From: Clusia tigrina
Lineage: Eukaryota; Arthropoda; Insecta; Diptera; Clusiidae
Reading direction: 5' to 3'
Length of the DNA: 64,000 nt
Assembly (NCBI GenBank): GCA_920105625.2
Contig: OV050030.1
Span: forward strand, 73,175,900-73,239,899
Shown here: piece after piece, positions 21,352-33,174 of the stretch
Position numbering within the stretch: position 1 is the first letter of the stretch
Layout: each line of letters begins with the position of its first letter
Notes under the pieces: generated by a model
Database searches by the model: none
What the model was told of the DNA's origin: nothing
What the model saw: the letters and a program-made list of their open reading frames with translations, nothing else
Program-made: the position numbers and the translations under genes

Positions 21352-22372
21352 AAGTAACCGTATTTAATCGAAAGATCTCAAGGCTGTCAGCTGGAGAATC
21401 TCGCCAAAGGATTCGTTAGAAATCTCTATGTGCAGGCGCCACTAGTAACTGCCTAAACATCTTCTCGATGTCTGCAGTAAGAGCAATGCGATAACGACGG
21501 AATCGAAAAATAATATTGATCAGGGAGTATTGGATGGTAGGGCCAACAAGTTGAATATCATTGAGAGAAACTCCACTAGAAGTTCATGCTGAAGCGTTGA
21601 ATACGACCCGGAACTTGCTGATGACTGGATGGTGTGGTATATAATAGCATTCCGGCGGATCGTCAGGCTGATCAACTCGCTCCATATGTCCAAGGGCACA
21701 AAATTCCCGCATAAACGAAACATATTTATCACGCAGCTCAGGGTTGGCTGCCAGGCGCCGTTCAAGGAACTGAAACTGTCTTAATGCGTTGGAATACGAG
21801 GCGCCCAGTTTCAAGGTATCACCGCGAAACGGTATTTGCACTACGTAGCGACCATCTGCTGTCCGGTAATGTGTCTCGAAAAACTTGCGTGTACACCCAT
21901 CATCTCCGTCAACTTCAGAGCCCGGCACTTCCTCAAGCTTCCAAAATGTGCGCAGAAGCTCGTCCAGGTGTGTTTCATCATCGCCGAGTTGCGAACTGCA
22001 TGTGATTGGTGATGACGTTTGAATCTCTGATGCGGATGCTGGTCCAAAAACAACCCAGCCCAATCGAGTGTATTGCGCAAGAGGTTCGTCAGCACCACCC
22101 CGGAGGACTTCACTTTCGACGATAAGACTCCACACGTCGGCCCCAATGAGTAAGTCGATAGCACCTGGGGTCCCAAATTGCGAATCAGCCAACTGAAGAT
22201 CTATCAAATGTTGCCACTGCGTTATGTCAATATGCACCGTTGGAAGGTCCGTGGTAATTGAGGGAATGACGAGGGCGTTGACTGCCAATGAAAAATCAGA
22301 ATGAATAGATGTGAGATTGAGCGCCACGCTGCCTTTTGTTCGGGTATGGATGAGTGCTCCGATTCCCTCCAT
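21352..22372 (-). pseudogene. pol: Protease C-terminal part and RT N-terminal part, BEL/Pao C
   Basis: From 22372: SFLAVNALVIP-like (FSLAVNALVIPSITTDLP), LLIGADVWSLI, GWVVFGPA, LRTFWKLEEVP, YVVQIPF, YYIPHHPVI and FRVVFNAS, the typical Pao order. From about 21580 another frame carries the RT fingers (ALTADIEKMFRQLLVAP) with a TAA, then RLNTVTY. At least one frameshift (near 21585) and one nonsense codon (near 21437). Confidence 0.85.
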
Positions 22373-22680
22373 GCTTCAAATTTGCTCCTGCGCAGACATA
22401 AATAATTAGCCAAGCGATCTGTGATGAAACTTACCTGCGATCCAGGATCGAAAAAAACACGAGCCAAGCGCTGCTGAGTTACTGAGTCACCAGATGCGAA
22501 GACGCGCGATGTGGCCAGCAAGACTGTATGTTGACCTCTGGCTATGCAGGTGAACAAAGTATGATCTAGTCCTAAGGATGATGATGATGGTAGTGTAGTC
22601 GCCTGGGAATTGGCGGTCGAATTTACCAGTGGAGTTGGGTTTGAACCGCCAGTATATGCTGGAGCATTGCGGCAAAACAT
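22222..22680 (-). pseudogene. pol: Protease N-terminal part, BEL/Pao C
   Basis: Carries TVLLATSRVFAS and FFDPGSQVSFITDRLA, the protease flap and catalytic Asp loop of BEL elements. The frame is lost after LCLRRSKFEA, and the protein continues in the 22372 frame (overlap near 22370-22390). Confidence 0.8.
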
Positions 22681-23099
22681 CGTGTTGTGTCTGCGGCCAC
22701 ACGGACGACAATTGCCTGAAGTACACTGTTTCGATGTGGAATCTGCCTAGTACCAGTGCGAGCCGGCTGCCTTGATGAGGATGACTCCAATGTACTCGGC
22801 CGTGAGCTGAAGTGTGCATTCAGGCTATGTGCACGTCTTTCCATGAATTTAAGCAACTCTTCCAAGCTCGGAATCTCGCAAGGAGCGCTGCTTAGAGACC
22901 ACTCCCGTTGAGTAGTAGTTGAAAGCTTCGATACTACAATCGGCACCGCCAGTGCATCCCACTTGTCGACTGGTAAGCCTATGACGCGTAAGGCGCACAA
23001 AGACTCCTGCACCGTGTCTACAATCTGCAGCAACGGCTTCGATGTTTCATCTACTACTGCTCGAATATTAATAAATCGAGCAACGTGAATCTCAGACAG
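22640..23099 (-). pseudogene. gag: Gag C-terminal half, BEL/Pao C
   Basis: Resumes exactly at the B insertion point. SLCALRVIGLPVDKWD, PIVVSKLSTTTQREWSL and PSLEELLKFMERRAHSL are DUF1759-family signatures. After frame changes near 22800-22720 a CCHC-like group (NCRPCGRRHNTMFC) is visible near 22720-22670. The N-terminal half is at 33650-34204. Confidence 0.85.
23096..23099. repeat. Target-site duplication of gypsy B (left copy, ACAG)
   Basis: Identical to 33646-33649. Four base pairs is a usual length for Ty3/gypsy integrases. Confidence 0.85.
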
Positions 23100-23570
23100 T
23101 GTTGGGGTCCGTATCTGCTTGTCGGCGAGAGACGTCCTCTGGGATGTCCTGTCACGGGAACCTGTAAAACCTACACCACTTCATTAAAATGAGCACTGCA
23201 CTATTTCAAGTTTAAAACAACAAGAGAGCTTTATTCTTAAAATGCTAGTTCTTATATAATATTTACAAATAAACATTACAGTCTACGTCTTCACTTTTCT
23301 GGTGTTCCAGTTACGCAGTTGTTATTTGGTGTCAGTGGCTCAAGCCCACTGACCTACTGCAAGTAAAAGTGTCGTCGGTGCATTCTAAATGCCCCTCGTC
23401 AGCTTGACTGCAGAACTGTGACACCCTAAAAGTTTACATCATAATTATTGAATAAATACTGTTCATTTACAATATTTGCACCCTAAAAATATGTGCGTTC
23501 TTAATGAATTTAATAGGAGCCGGTGCTGTGAGTCAACTACGCGTAAGTAGCTTGATTCTAACTCACAACA
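23100..23570 (-). repeat. 3' LTR of gypsy B (471 bp)
   Basis: On the plus strand TGTTGGGGTCC...CTCACAACA. Contains TTATATAAG and AATAAA in element orientation. It has one apparent difference (GGGATG versus TGGATG region) from 33175-33645. Confidence 0.95.
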
Positions 23571-23586
23571 TCCCTCCCCTCTTTCT
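23571..23586 (-). promoter_or_regulatory. Polypurine tract, gypsy B
   Basis: The reverse complement reads AGAAAGAGGGGAGGGA, directly before the 3' LTR and identical to copy A. Confidence 0.85.
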
Positions 23587-23699
23587 AAAAGAAGTTAGTG
23601 CAACTAACTTCCATAAAATCTTTACAATATTTTTCTTGCACTGTAAACAATTATGTGCATCGATTGAACTCTATATTACATACATATGACTTGTTTTTA

Positions 23700-23940
23700 T
23701 TTACATCTTTTTTTTTTTAAAATCGCCTTATTTGGGTTCTATCACGGTTTTTTTCTTCCTTTTTTATTCTTTTCTTTTCCATATATATATATATTTTTTT
23801 TTTCTAGCTTTTATTTTCTTTTGTAGTTTTCTTTCTTTTATTTTTATTTTTTTTTTCTTTACTTTGTTTTTGTTTTTGTTTGATTGTTTTTTTTTTATTT
23901 TTATCCATCATTATTTTTTTTTTTAAATTCCCCTTTTTAT
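23700..23940 (-). repeat. T-rich (sense A-rich) low-complexity tract, gypsy B
   Basis: Counterpart of 7196-7440 in copy A. Lengths of individual homopolymers differ between the copies. Confidence 0.85.
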
Positions 23941-24079
23941 AATTTGGTCTTTCATTGACTCTTTTCTCATTAGCGTATCTACAAATATCTAAACAATGAC
24001 ACAATTCTATTCTATACATAAAACCTTATATTATACTGCGCCCTCTGCTACCTGCTGGTCCAGTTGACGACTGTCGTTG

Positions 24080-24505
24080 TCAGAGTGAAGTCCCTCGATG
24101 AACTCTGCATACCCCTCCCTTCTTTCTGGACCGGTACGTAAAAAGATGATGCAAGCTTGCGCGATTAGATGCGCTTCTGACGAAGTCAAAATAAATATTC
24201 GATATTCGCTTAGTGAGTGACAATGGATATTTTCTCATTGGAGAAATCGTTACGAAGTTTAGCCGATAAATCTTGGCTATGTTATGTTTGATCTTTTCGT
24301 GGTTAAAAACGATTTTTTGCGCCAGGAGATTATTCTGCGAAGCTAATTGAACGATGTAGTTGTGGCTGTTATTTTTATTGTAGTCGTTTCTCGGTGGAAT
24401 TACGGAGTTACCTCGGGTTTTGGCTAAAATTATCTCTTTTTCATTTTCGACAATAATACAATATACATACTGATATATGTAATAATGGCAAACACGTTGG
24501 ATTCT
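24080..24505 (-). CDS. Candidate third ORF (ORF3) of gypsy B, no start codon seen
   Basis: The sense frame is open for 141 codons from just after a TAA (24506-24508) to TGA (24080-24082). The first in-frame ATG is late (51 codons from the end). It is rich in N, K and I, for example NNSHNYIVQLASQN and HEKIKHNIAKIYRL. The last 20 or so codons are conserved in copy A (6974-7040), which argues for a real coding end. Upstream, 41-codon and 28-codon sense ORFs (about 24757-24633) hint at a spliced or decayed gene. No similarity to a known env or accessory protein is recognised. Confidence 0.4.
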   Translation of the reverse strand, partial: RIQRVCHYYIYQYVYCIIVENEKEIILAKTRGNSVIPPRNDYNKNNSHNYIVQLASQNNLLAQKIVFNHEKIKHNIAKIYRLNFVTISPMRKYPLSLTKRISNIYFDFVRSASNRASLHHLFTYRSRKKGGVCRVHRGTSL

Positions 24506-24508
24506 TTA

Positions 24509-26204
24509 TACGGACAACGTACATGTTAGTGCTTTTCATGCCATTTAGTCAGTTATGCAATAAAACTCAAGTATTATTAGACTTTTACTAGTCAGATAGA
24601 GACTCTTCCATTCGGCCGATACCATCTCCATTTTTTTATAAGCTTAAATCGTAGTCATCTCGCAGATGGGAAGTTGAAAGCTCTTCCACTTTTTCATATA
24701 AAAATGAATTCTCACTAATTTCGTTTTCATTTTTTCCAACCCAAAAATTATCTCCGGACATTATCGTTGCCAAACTCGTCTTTCTTCCTTTGCGGCTTAC
24801 TGATCACTTTTCTTCTACGTCTTCTTACTTCTTCTCATTCAGTCAGATTTTTGTTCGCTGCACTTGCATTTCATCTACTGGTCTCCTGGATGTTGGTTAA
24901 CATCTTACTCAGTCTTCGACGCTGCAGGAAGTCCCTTCCAGGTTCATGCTGCACCATATTGAACCATCCAGATGTTTGTTCACCAACGCCTGAATATCTA
25001 AAAACAATACGCTTAGCTTATCGGACTTGCCGAGTTTTAATTATTCTTACTAGCTATTACATTCATTCAATTTTTAACGTAAACAGTAAATTGGATTCAA
25101 ATCTATATATCGCTCATCTACTACGTCTTAACAAACAAACTATAAACAAGTAACAAAAACTATTTCCTTTACAAATACTATTAATTAACTATAATACATT
25201 TTTTTACAATTGTTGGCGGCATTAAAACTTTAAATCCTTCTCAAATATATACATTTTACAAAAATTTGCTTCATACATAACAATTATTTTCTAATTTAAT
25301 TATATGCCGCCCAAAAAAAAAAAATTTTTTTATATCAATTCTTGGCAAAACTAGTGCCTTTTACATAAGCGAGATTATTTAAGATAAACCCGTTTATGTG
25401 AAAACATTGTCCATTGCATGACTATATCTTTCATCGCATACAATTGACTTTTTATTTAAATTTACTTCTAGCCTGATATGTATATATCCATTAACGATTC
25501 TATTTTCCATCCTGTAATCAGCCCGTATATGAATACATACATACATTCAAGGCGCTTTAAATTACCTAGAATTAATTACTAACGTTATTTTCCCCAATTA
25601 ACTACACATTTTTTCGAATTTCCATACGCTAATTTCCTAAACAATACACAGTTAAAACCTATGTACGAGTATATCTACATATAGCCTGCTGCAGTATCTG
25701 CAAATATATACATACGCACATACCCATTCCTCCTAACTAGAATACTTACTTCTTTAAATATACATTCGTACATTCATTCTCTATCTTATACACATATATA
25801 CATACTCGTATATATACTTACTTCACCAGCAGTTCCGTTGCCTGGCGTTAATGCTCATGCATCGAATTTCAGTGCATACACTGCGGTATGTATGTATGTA
25901 CATATTCGAAGTTTTGTTTTATATTACTTACCCACGACTGTCTTATTATTTCATTTTATTTTTTAATTACGTGCAATATTTATCATTATTTAAAAAAAAA
26001 TATTTTTCCCTACTATGCTTCGTTCGGCCACAGTGCATACTAAGCACTTTTATTACGTCAACTTTAATCGCTCGATTTTAAGTGGCACACTTCTGCTGGC
26101 CTTGACTTTGAGAATCGGAACTGTGTGTTATCCGATATACACACGTACATGTTTACGTTGTTATTCTTGTGTTTACACTTGTAAAACACTGTCAACACAT
26201 GTCT
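24509..26204 (-). other. 3' non-coding region of gypsy B after pol
   Basis: The part 25345-26204 matches copy A (4668-5520). The part 24509-25345 is specific to B. It includes the plus-strand hydrophobic frame 24767-25153, which I do not accept as a gene, and a sense 41-codon ORF starting MSGDNFWVG. Confidence 0.6.
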
Positions 26205-29200
26205 TTAGTTGTGTGGTCTAATGTGGAATAATTTTAACAAATTATTATGTAGCTTTTTATTTTTTCCCTTAATCGTTACGACTGTTGTAACTGGGCTTCG
26301 GATCTCTGCTACTACATACGGACCTATCCACACAGGTGAGAATTTGTTTCTCCTAGCCTGATTCTTCATTAGTACTTGATCACCCACATGAAAAACTACT
26401 GGGTTTAGTACCTTGTTATAGGCTTCCCTGGCCACTCGTTTAGCACATTCCTGGTTTTCTCTAACCAATTCGTGCGCTCGCTGCAACTGATACTTTTGCA
26501 CTTTATTCGGGTCATCAGCATTGTATACAGGCGCACATTTGCGCTTCAAATTCGCTGGCATGTTGAAATCAAACCCGTAGAGTGTTCTAAACGGAGTTTG
26601 CTTCGTTGATACATGCACAGTATTGTTGTGTACATGCATCGCAGTGGTTAACCATTGATCCCAATTCGAGCCGTCTTCCTTGGCAAAACTGCGCAAGTAC
26701 TCGGCCAGAGGTCGATGACTACGTTCCAGTGAGCCATTCGCCTGTGGATGATATGGTGTTATGTGCAACTTCTTGATTCCCAGCATTTTACACGTTTCTG
26801 AGAATAGTTTTGATACGAAATTTGAACCATTGTCGGTTATCAAAATCTTAGGTATGTTGTATCTTGCTATAATTTCATCAAAGAATGCTTTGGCCACCGT
26901 ACTTGCTTCAGCATCGGGTATAGCCACGCACGCCATATACTTTGAGAAATCGTCTTGGAACGTCAAGATGTATTTATTGCCCGAAACAGTCTCAGGTAAA
27001 ATACCTACAATATCCATATGAACCTTATCAAATGGTTGCTTTGGTGTGTCCGTTAATACCATGGGCATCTTTGTTAGCCTTGAACTTTTGTTGGCCTGGC
27101 ACTTTGGGCAACTTCTTACGTATTTTTTTATGTCCTTGAGCATACCTTTCCATCCGTATACTCGCCTAATTCTGTCATGGGTTTTCCAGAATCCCTGGTG
27201 TCCACCTAGAGGTGAATCATGGAAACCCTTTAACACAGCCTGGATATCCTTTATATCCTTCAGCCATTCCACACTACTGGCTGCTTGCTCATTGGTATCG
27301 ATACCCGCATTGCTAACATCTCTTGTAGCATCAACTTTGTCCTTCTGTATCCTCTCGGCCTTCTCCTTATCCGACCGTGCTTTGGACCTTGTTTGCACTA
27401 CTGATACTTTCTGTGCCTGCGGTACTCTGCTGAGTGCATCGGCAATCAGATTCTTTTTCCCAGGTTTGTATATGATTTCAAAATCATACTCGGACAATTT
27501 GTGTCTGAACCTGGCTAGCCTAGACGTTTGATCTTTCAAGTTGGCTATGCCTCTCAACGGCTGGTGATCAGTGTATATCTTGAATGGGCGTCCTAGCAGA
27601 TATGCTCTAAAATTCTTCGTAGCCCATACTATGGCTAGAAATTCCTTTTCTATTGTGGAGTATCTCTTCTCCGTGTCGCTAAGCGCTCTGCTTGCGAATG
27701 CTATTGGTCGGTCATTCCCGACTTCCCCTTGTGACAATACTGCCCCTAATGCTTCATTGCTAGCATCAGTGGTCAACAAAAAAGTTTGTTCAAAGTCGGG
27801 GTATGCCAAAATTGGTGGCGAGCTAATTATCTCCTTTAGCCTCTCGAATGCTTGCTGACATCTCTCTGTCCATTCGAACTTTGTTTCTTTTCGTAGCAAC
27901 TTGTTAATTGGCAACGCAATTCCGGCTAGTCCTTCCACGAACTTTCTATAATAGTTAACTAGTCCTAGGAATGCTTGCACTTCTTTTCTGTTTCTTGGAA
28001 CCGCTAAATTTCTAACGCATTCCACCTTCTGCGGGTCAGGCAGTGCTCCTGCTTCCGAGCAACGATGGCCTAAATAAACCACCTCTCTCCGCAAAAATTG
28101 ACACTTCTCCGTGTTCAATTTCAAATTGTGTTCTCGTAATTTCTGGAGTACCTTGCACAAGCGTTGCGAATGCTGCTGCAAGTTCTTCCCATAAATTACA
28201 ATATCATCCAGATACACAAAACAATCTAACCCTTGCAAGCCTGTTAGCACATGGTTCATTAGCCGTTGGAAGGTAGCCGGTGCTCCTGTTAATCCAAACG
28301 GCATTCTATTAAACTCATAATGCCCTAAACCGGTGCTGAACGCGGTTTTCTGCTTATCTTGGGTATCCATCAGAACTTGGTGGTAGCCACTCGCTAAATC
28401 AAGCGTAGAAAAATATCTACTATGCCCCAATTGATCCAGAATCTCTTCTATCCTTGGAATCGGGAACACCTGCTTGATAGTGGCGTCGTTCAATTTCCTA
28501 AAATCGACGACCATTCTCCACTTCTTCTGACCCTGAGCACCTCCCTTCTTTGGTACCAAAATTATTGGTGAATTCCAAGGCGAAATACTCGGTGAAATTA
28601 TGTTATCTTTTAACATTCCCTGCACTTGCCTATTTACCTCATCTTTGTGAGCCTGTGGCAATCTGTATTGCTTCTGGTTTATTGGTGCTTGATCCACCCT
28701 AGTAGGTATTTCATGCTCTACCTCTGGTGTATACGTCAACTGGTCTCCTTCCAGCAAAAATATGTCATGGAATGACGTACAAATGGCCTCTATTGATGCC
28801 TTTTCTTCTAAATTTACGCTTGGGTCTAACCTCAGTGATTCTAGCACTCTCTCCATTCTTTTCCTTATATCTACCTGCTTAATCTGATTCACCGATCTAT
28901 AATTCGGTTCCTTAAAATTATCATAGCTAGTGAACTTGGGCCTAAAATCCTCCTCCATCAGGTAGTCCTTTTCCGATGCATTGAGTACGCAAGCGTACAC
29001 CTTACCCTTATCCACGTGCGTTATGGTTTCCCCCATATATACGCCCTCCGCTAGCTGCTGCTTGTGCAAAACAACAGTCCTAAGTTTCGTATTTACATGC
29101 ATAGTAACTACTCTGGTTGACCTTCCGTTTACTACCTCCATACCACACTTCTTAACCCCAGTCACGGTTCCTTCCTGCCATGACATTAATGGAAAAGTAA

Positions 29201-29770
29201 GGATTCTATGCTTATTGTTATCATAGAATGATAACTGCTTATCGAGCGCATCCAGTATGGTGCGTCCCCAAAGATTATCACGGCCAATTATTCCATCAGC
29301 CGGGATACCTTTCCTATCCACTTCCACTGCGTGCACTCTAAAACTCATACCCTTAACTCCACTGTGCCCTATTCTGAGCGACCCCAATGTCCTAATGCAC
29401 CCTCCAAACGCTCCGTTAAGGGTTCTTAAGTCCATTTGATTAATGTCTAGCCCCTTCCGTAAAACACTAGATTTTACGAGGCTAGTGTCCGCCCCTGAAT
29501 CTACTAATAGCACTAGTTTTCCACTCGCTGCTTCCTCGCAGGGCATCTCGATGAAGGCATCACCTATCCTGCTCATAGCGAAGCAATGTCCTTCTGTTCC
29601 CAATATGGACGTGTATCCACTTCCTAACCCTTCGTGATATTGGAGAGCCTCTTGCTCCTCCTTCTCCTGGACTGTAGTTCCTACATTACTAGTCCCACTT
29701 ACTTCCGGCCTAATTATTACTCTCTTTCTTTTGGCTTTCCAGTCTATTGGCTTCGACTGGGCCGCTGGAA
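26205..29770 (-). CDS. pol: Pol polyprotein, gypsy B (open frame)
   Basis: The -1 frame is open from the slippery site (29771-29777) to the stop at 26205, about 1188 codons. Domains in order: protease (DSGADTSLV), RT (YLDDIVIYG), RNase H (TTDASNEALGAVLSQG), integrase zinc finger (CPKCQANKSSRL), integrase core with MDIVG, TDNGSNFVSK and SLERSHRP, and a C-terminal WIGPYVVAEI module. All catalytic residues I can check are present, so this Pol could be functional. The short linker between gag and protease lacks the 80-codon hydrophobic segment seen in copy A. It would be expressed as Gag-Pol by -1 frameshifting. Confidence 0.93.
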
Positions 29771-31398
29771 GTTTCCCTGGTTCCTTTGCTGGGACTTTCT
29801 ATCCCTGCATTCCGCTGCCCGATGTCCCATCTGTCCACATGAGAAGCATTTCAACCCCTGTTGGGTGTTGCCTAACCTTTGTCCACCTCTAAAATTCCAA
29901 TTTGGTCGCTGCTGACCATTCCCCGTGTTGAAAGGATTTCTTCCTTCCGTTGAGTTGACTCGAGGACCACTACCCCTGCTGTCCCTTAAGGGTGGATCTG
30001 GGCGCCTCGTACCTGGCTGCCTTCTACTTTGATCCCATTTATTGTCTAATTGGCACTGTCTACTTGCCTCATGACCATATGTTTGGCACTCCATACAATA
30101 GGGCGTATTCTTGCGTGTAATGCATTCATCTCTTGTATGGCCTGGCCTATGGCAGAACGAACATGTGGGAGCCTTCTGTACAACCCCCCTGTGCGGATTT
30201 CTCTGATACGCGGCTCTGCTGTCGGAGATACCGGGATTATACGCTCCTCTGTATACGTTTGGGACGAAATTATTTCCTTCTCTATCCATGACAGCGGCAG
30301 TTAAATTGTCCTGTCTATTTTCCAACATATGTATCTCCCCCAATCCGGCCGTACTCCGTTCCACAAGGACTTGCGCTCGAATTGCTTCTTCTACCAATTC
30401 CTCCAGATTTCCTGTTTTGCTATTCAGCATATGAATTTTAAGAGCGGAGTTGCGGAGCCCCACTACGAAAGTCGTTAAGACCGACTTGTCAACTTCGTAT
30501 AATAACGCGGTATCACCAACGCCATCGTACTTATTCTTGATTACTTCTTGGGCCATCATCCGAAGTGACTCCAAACGCCTGGCAAAGGCGCGTATGTCTT
30601 CCCCTGCCAGTTGTTTCCCGATTCTAATTTCTTGGGATATGTCTTCCAGAGTTCTCTCCTTTAGATAAGTTCTCTTCAGAAGGCCGTAAAGTTCATTCAC
30701 ACTGGCGAATTCTTTTGGCAGCACAAGGTTGTACGCATCTCCAAATAACCTTTGCTTAACACAGTCAAAGAAGTCCTGCAACTCATCAGGGCCTATGCTT
30801 CGCTTTGCAAGTTCACAACCTTGAATGAACCTGCTGAGTTCGGACCTTAAATCTTCTGAAGCAGCACCAGTAAACACAGGTACTAGCCTGGACACGGTCT
30901 TTGAAATCTCCTCTATACCCATTTTACGTATTTTTGCTTTACTTATGACCGGTAAAACTTGAGCGCTATCTTTGTGGGTCGTTCCTAGATTCACTTCTCC
31001 CGGATCTGAGAGGTAATTGACCAATGACGGACTCAAACTAATTAGTCTTCGATCGGTTGTTCGTACAGGCGAAATACTGTCCGCAATATTGGGCCTGTCC
31101 TGTACCGTTACTGCTTCTGGCTCTTTTGGCGTATATCCCTTATTTTTATTAGTTACCGGACGTTCTGGAGTAAATGGCTCGACACCGATTTCCGATGCGT
31201 CAAATAAAAATCCCGCTTCACTTTATCCAGTCAATACTAATCTAGGCTTTACCACACGACCTATCCCTTCCGGAGTTAAATACTCCGGCCAGCGAACTTC
31301 AGGAGGCAATGTCAACACTGTCTGTGTAAATCCAGCCGATGCTGATTTTGATCTCTCCTTTCTATGTGGGTTGATATTGGTCGCCCGTCCTCTTTTCA
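29744..31398 (-). pseudogene. gag: Gag capsid and nucleocapsid part, gypsy B
   Basis: Frame from 31399 to the TAG at 29744-29746, with one in-frame TAA at 31223-31225. The first ATG after that stop is at 30922 (MGIEEISKTV). The capsid-like part (FTGAASEDLRSELSRFIQGC) is followed by three CCHC knuckles (CSFCHRPGHTRDEC, CMECQTYGHEASRQC, CFSCGQMGHRAAEC). It is joined upstream, through a change of frame at about 31398, to the coiled-coil ORF. A protein starting at 30922 (392 residues) would still hold capsid and nucleocapsid. Confidence 0.85.
29771..29777 (-). promoter_or_regulatory. Putative -1 frameshift heptamer GGGAAAC, gypsy B
   Basis: In minus-strand gag it is phased G GGA AAC, seven codons before the gag stop at 29744. 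It is conserved with copy A. Confidence 0.75.
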
Positions 31399-32046
31399 AT
31401 CCTGCACACTCCTTTCCTCTGTTTCCGACAATCTCTGAGAAAGTTCCTTTACCTTCTTCTCAAGATACTCTTTTTGTGCTCTCAAATCTTCTGTTTTCTT
31501 ATGAAAACTGAATAACTTTTCTTCTGTTCTTCTTTGGATTGCCGTAAAGGCTTGATCCGCTACTTCTAATGGTGACACAGCTCCTCCGGCATTCGCCTGC
31601 TTCCACAATTCCTGAGCTTCTTCCCTGCTTGTACTTGCTTCGAACTGGTCAACTATTTTCCCAGTAAACAGTTTCACCTCTGACTGTATTGATTTTAGTC
31701 TGTTCCTTACTTCCTCGTCTGGCGAAACCAAACTCACTGTTTGTTGCCCTAGTCCTTCTAATTCAGAACTAAATGTATCTGCCCATTCGTTGACCAGACT
31801 ATTTATGTAGTCTGCGTATTTTTCCGCAAAATATTTTCCCTTGTCGTACTCAACTGCGTGAGGCAACAACAGTCCGTGATTATTGCTGAACTCTCTCCCC
31901 AGATCTTGCAACTGTGTTATTCGCTTGCGATAATACACGTTGTCCTTACGTAACTTGCCGTCTTTCTTAAAGTTACGGACCAGCTTTTCAATCGTTTCGC
32001 CAATTTGTTCCTGTCTCAGCAGTAATCCTTGCGCTTCCTTCGTCAT
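31396..32046 (-). CDS. N-terminal Gag-like coiled-coil ORF, gypsy B
   Basis: ATG at 32046 (MTKEAQGLLLRQEQ). 216 codons, ending TGA at 31396-31398. Heptad-like charged sequence in the last third (EKLFSFHKKTEDLRAQKE, KVKELSQRLSETEE) predicts a coiled coil. The diverged fragment at 8024-8354 keeps the same frame with conservative changes. The next part of gag is in the +1 frame, so this is either the matrix part of a single Gag broken by a frameshift, or a separate upstream ORF. Confidence 0.7.
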   Translation of the reverse strand: MTKEAQGLLLRQEQIGETIEKLVRNFKKDGKLRKDNVYYRKRITQLQDLGREFSNNHGLLLPHAVEYDKGKYFAEKYADYINSLVNEWADTFSSELEGLGQQTVSLVSPDEEVRNRLKSIQSEVKLFTGKIVDQFEASTSREEAQELWKQANAGGAVSPLEVADQAFTAIQRRTEEKLFSFHKKTEDLRAQKEYLEKKVKELSQRLSETEERSVQD

Positions 32047-33153
32047 ATCCCAAATGCCAGAACAGATGTCGTATCCCAATTATAAATAAATCCAATACTT
32101 GTTAAAACTTGTTACAATATTTTATTCGATCTTACTTATTGATAAATACAAATTTATTTAAAAAAAAAAAACATTCCACCGTAAATTCTATGTTTATATT
32201 CTTTCTTTACTTATCCTCCATCTCAAGTTTCAAATCCGCTGTCTAACGGCGTCCATTAAGTCCTTCCATCAGTGCAAATTGGTTCTTGACTTCCCACAGA
32301 TACTCCTTGATTTCCTCTCACCATCTTTTAATTCTCCCAAGAATCCATAGAAAAGGCCATATGTTTGTAAAAACCGAAATTTGATTTACCGGCAAAAGTG
32401 TCTTGATTCATTCCCGGAAATTTGAATCCATATTTAAAAATAAACCCGTAACGTATGCGCCACATAATAATAGCATTTAAATGTTTTCTTCAACATTGCT
32501 ACGCAAATCGTAGTTTCCGAACTACAAAAAACTTTAATGCAACAACACGTGTTGTCTGCACCTCTTCACCTAATACCCTAAACTCAAAATGCCAAATATT
32601 TAAATCAATCTTTATTTTGATTTTAAAACAATATAAATTGAATCATATAAATGTCCCTACCGACAAACAAGCACAAATCCCCTTTCATAACCGTACGAAC
32701 CCTATACCGTGGCACGTTCTTTCCGAACCAAACCAACCGGTATACACCAGTTCGCAATTCAATAACGCAAAATCCGTGAATAAACAGACACGTCCCACAT
32801 TCCCCGAGAATGCTGAAACAAAATGTATTAAAAAGTATGAGCCTAATCTCAGTGGAACAACCCTATACAACCTGACCGTAAGTAAAAATTTTCCTTTCGA
32901 ATCGACCTATTATCACCTAACCGCAGCGGCTAATCAGCCCCAATGCTGCTTCTTCTGCATGACCGGCGCAAAAGCGCCCACACGGTCACCGAAGAATCGT
33001 CGACAAAATTCACTTAGATACTAGAATGTCCTACCATAGACATACTCACCATTTTCGTTCCCTCCATCGCCCTCCTTTGGGATGGTTATCCTTATGGTTT
33101 CCTATTGGTGGATTCCCGCGTAGGAGTGCTCTTTTCCTGGCACTCGACGTTGG
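32047..33153 (-). other. 5' leader of gypsy B
   Basis: About 1.1 kb between the primer site and the first ORF. The part 32047-32432 matches the diverged fragment at 8355-8773; the rest has no counterpart in the window. The plus-strand (antisense) frame 32455-33024 is open for 189 codons but has no recognisable domain. Confidence 0.65.
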
Positions 33154-33171
33154 ATCCTACCGGCTGCGCCA
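33154..33171 (-). promoter_or_regulatory. Primer-binding site, gypsy B (tRNA-Ser-like)
   Basis: The minus strand reads TGGCGCAGCCGGTAGGAT, three bases after the 5' LTR. TGGCGCAG(T/C)CG is complementary to the 3' end of insect tRNA-Ser (…CGACTGCGCCA), from memory. tRNA-Ser primers are known in some gypsy-family elements. Confidence 0.75.
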
Positions 33172-33174
33172 AAA

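Noticed and set aside
23732..24019. Phe-rich (plus) and Lys-rich (minus) ORFs
   Set aside because: Products of the homopolymer tract only.
24767..25153. Plus-strand 128-codon hydrophobic ORF inside gypsy B
   Set aside because: Antisense to the element, starts with TTG, low-complexity L/S-rich, absent from copy A. Sense-strand coding pieces overlap it.
32455..33024. Plus-strand 189-codon ORF in the leader of gypsy B
   Set aside because: Antisense to the element, no domain, and the region is not conserved in the diverged fragment at 8355-8773.
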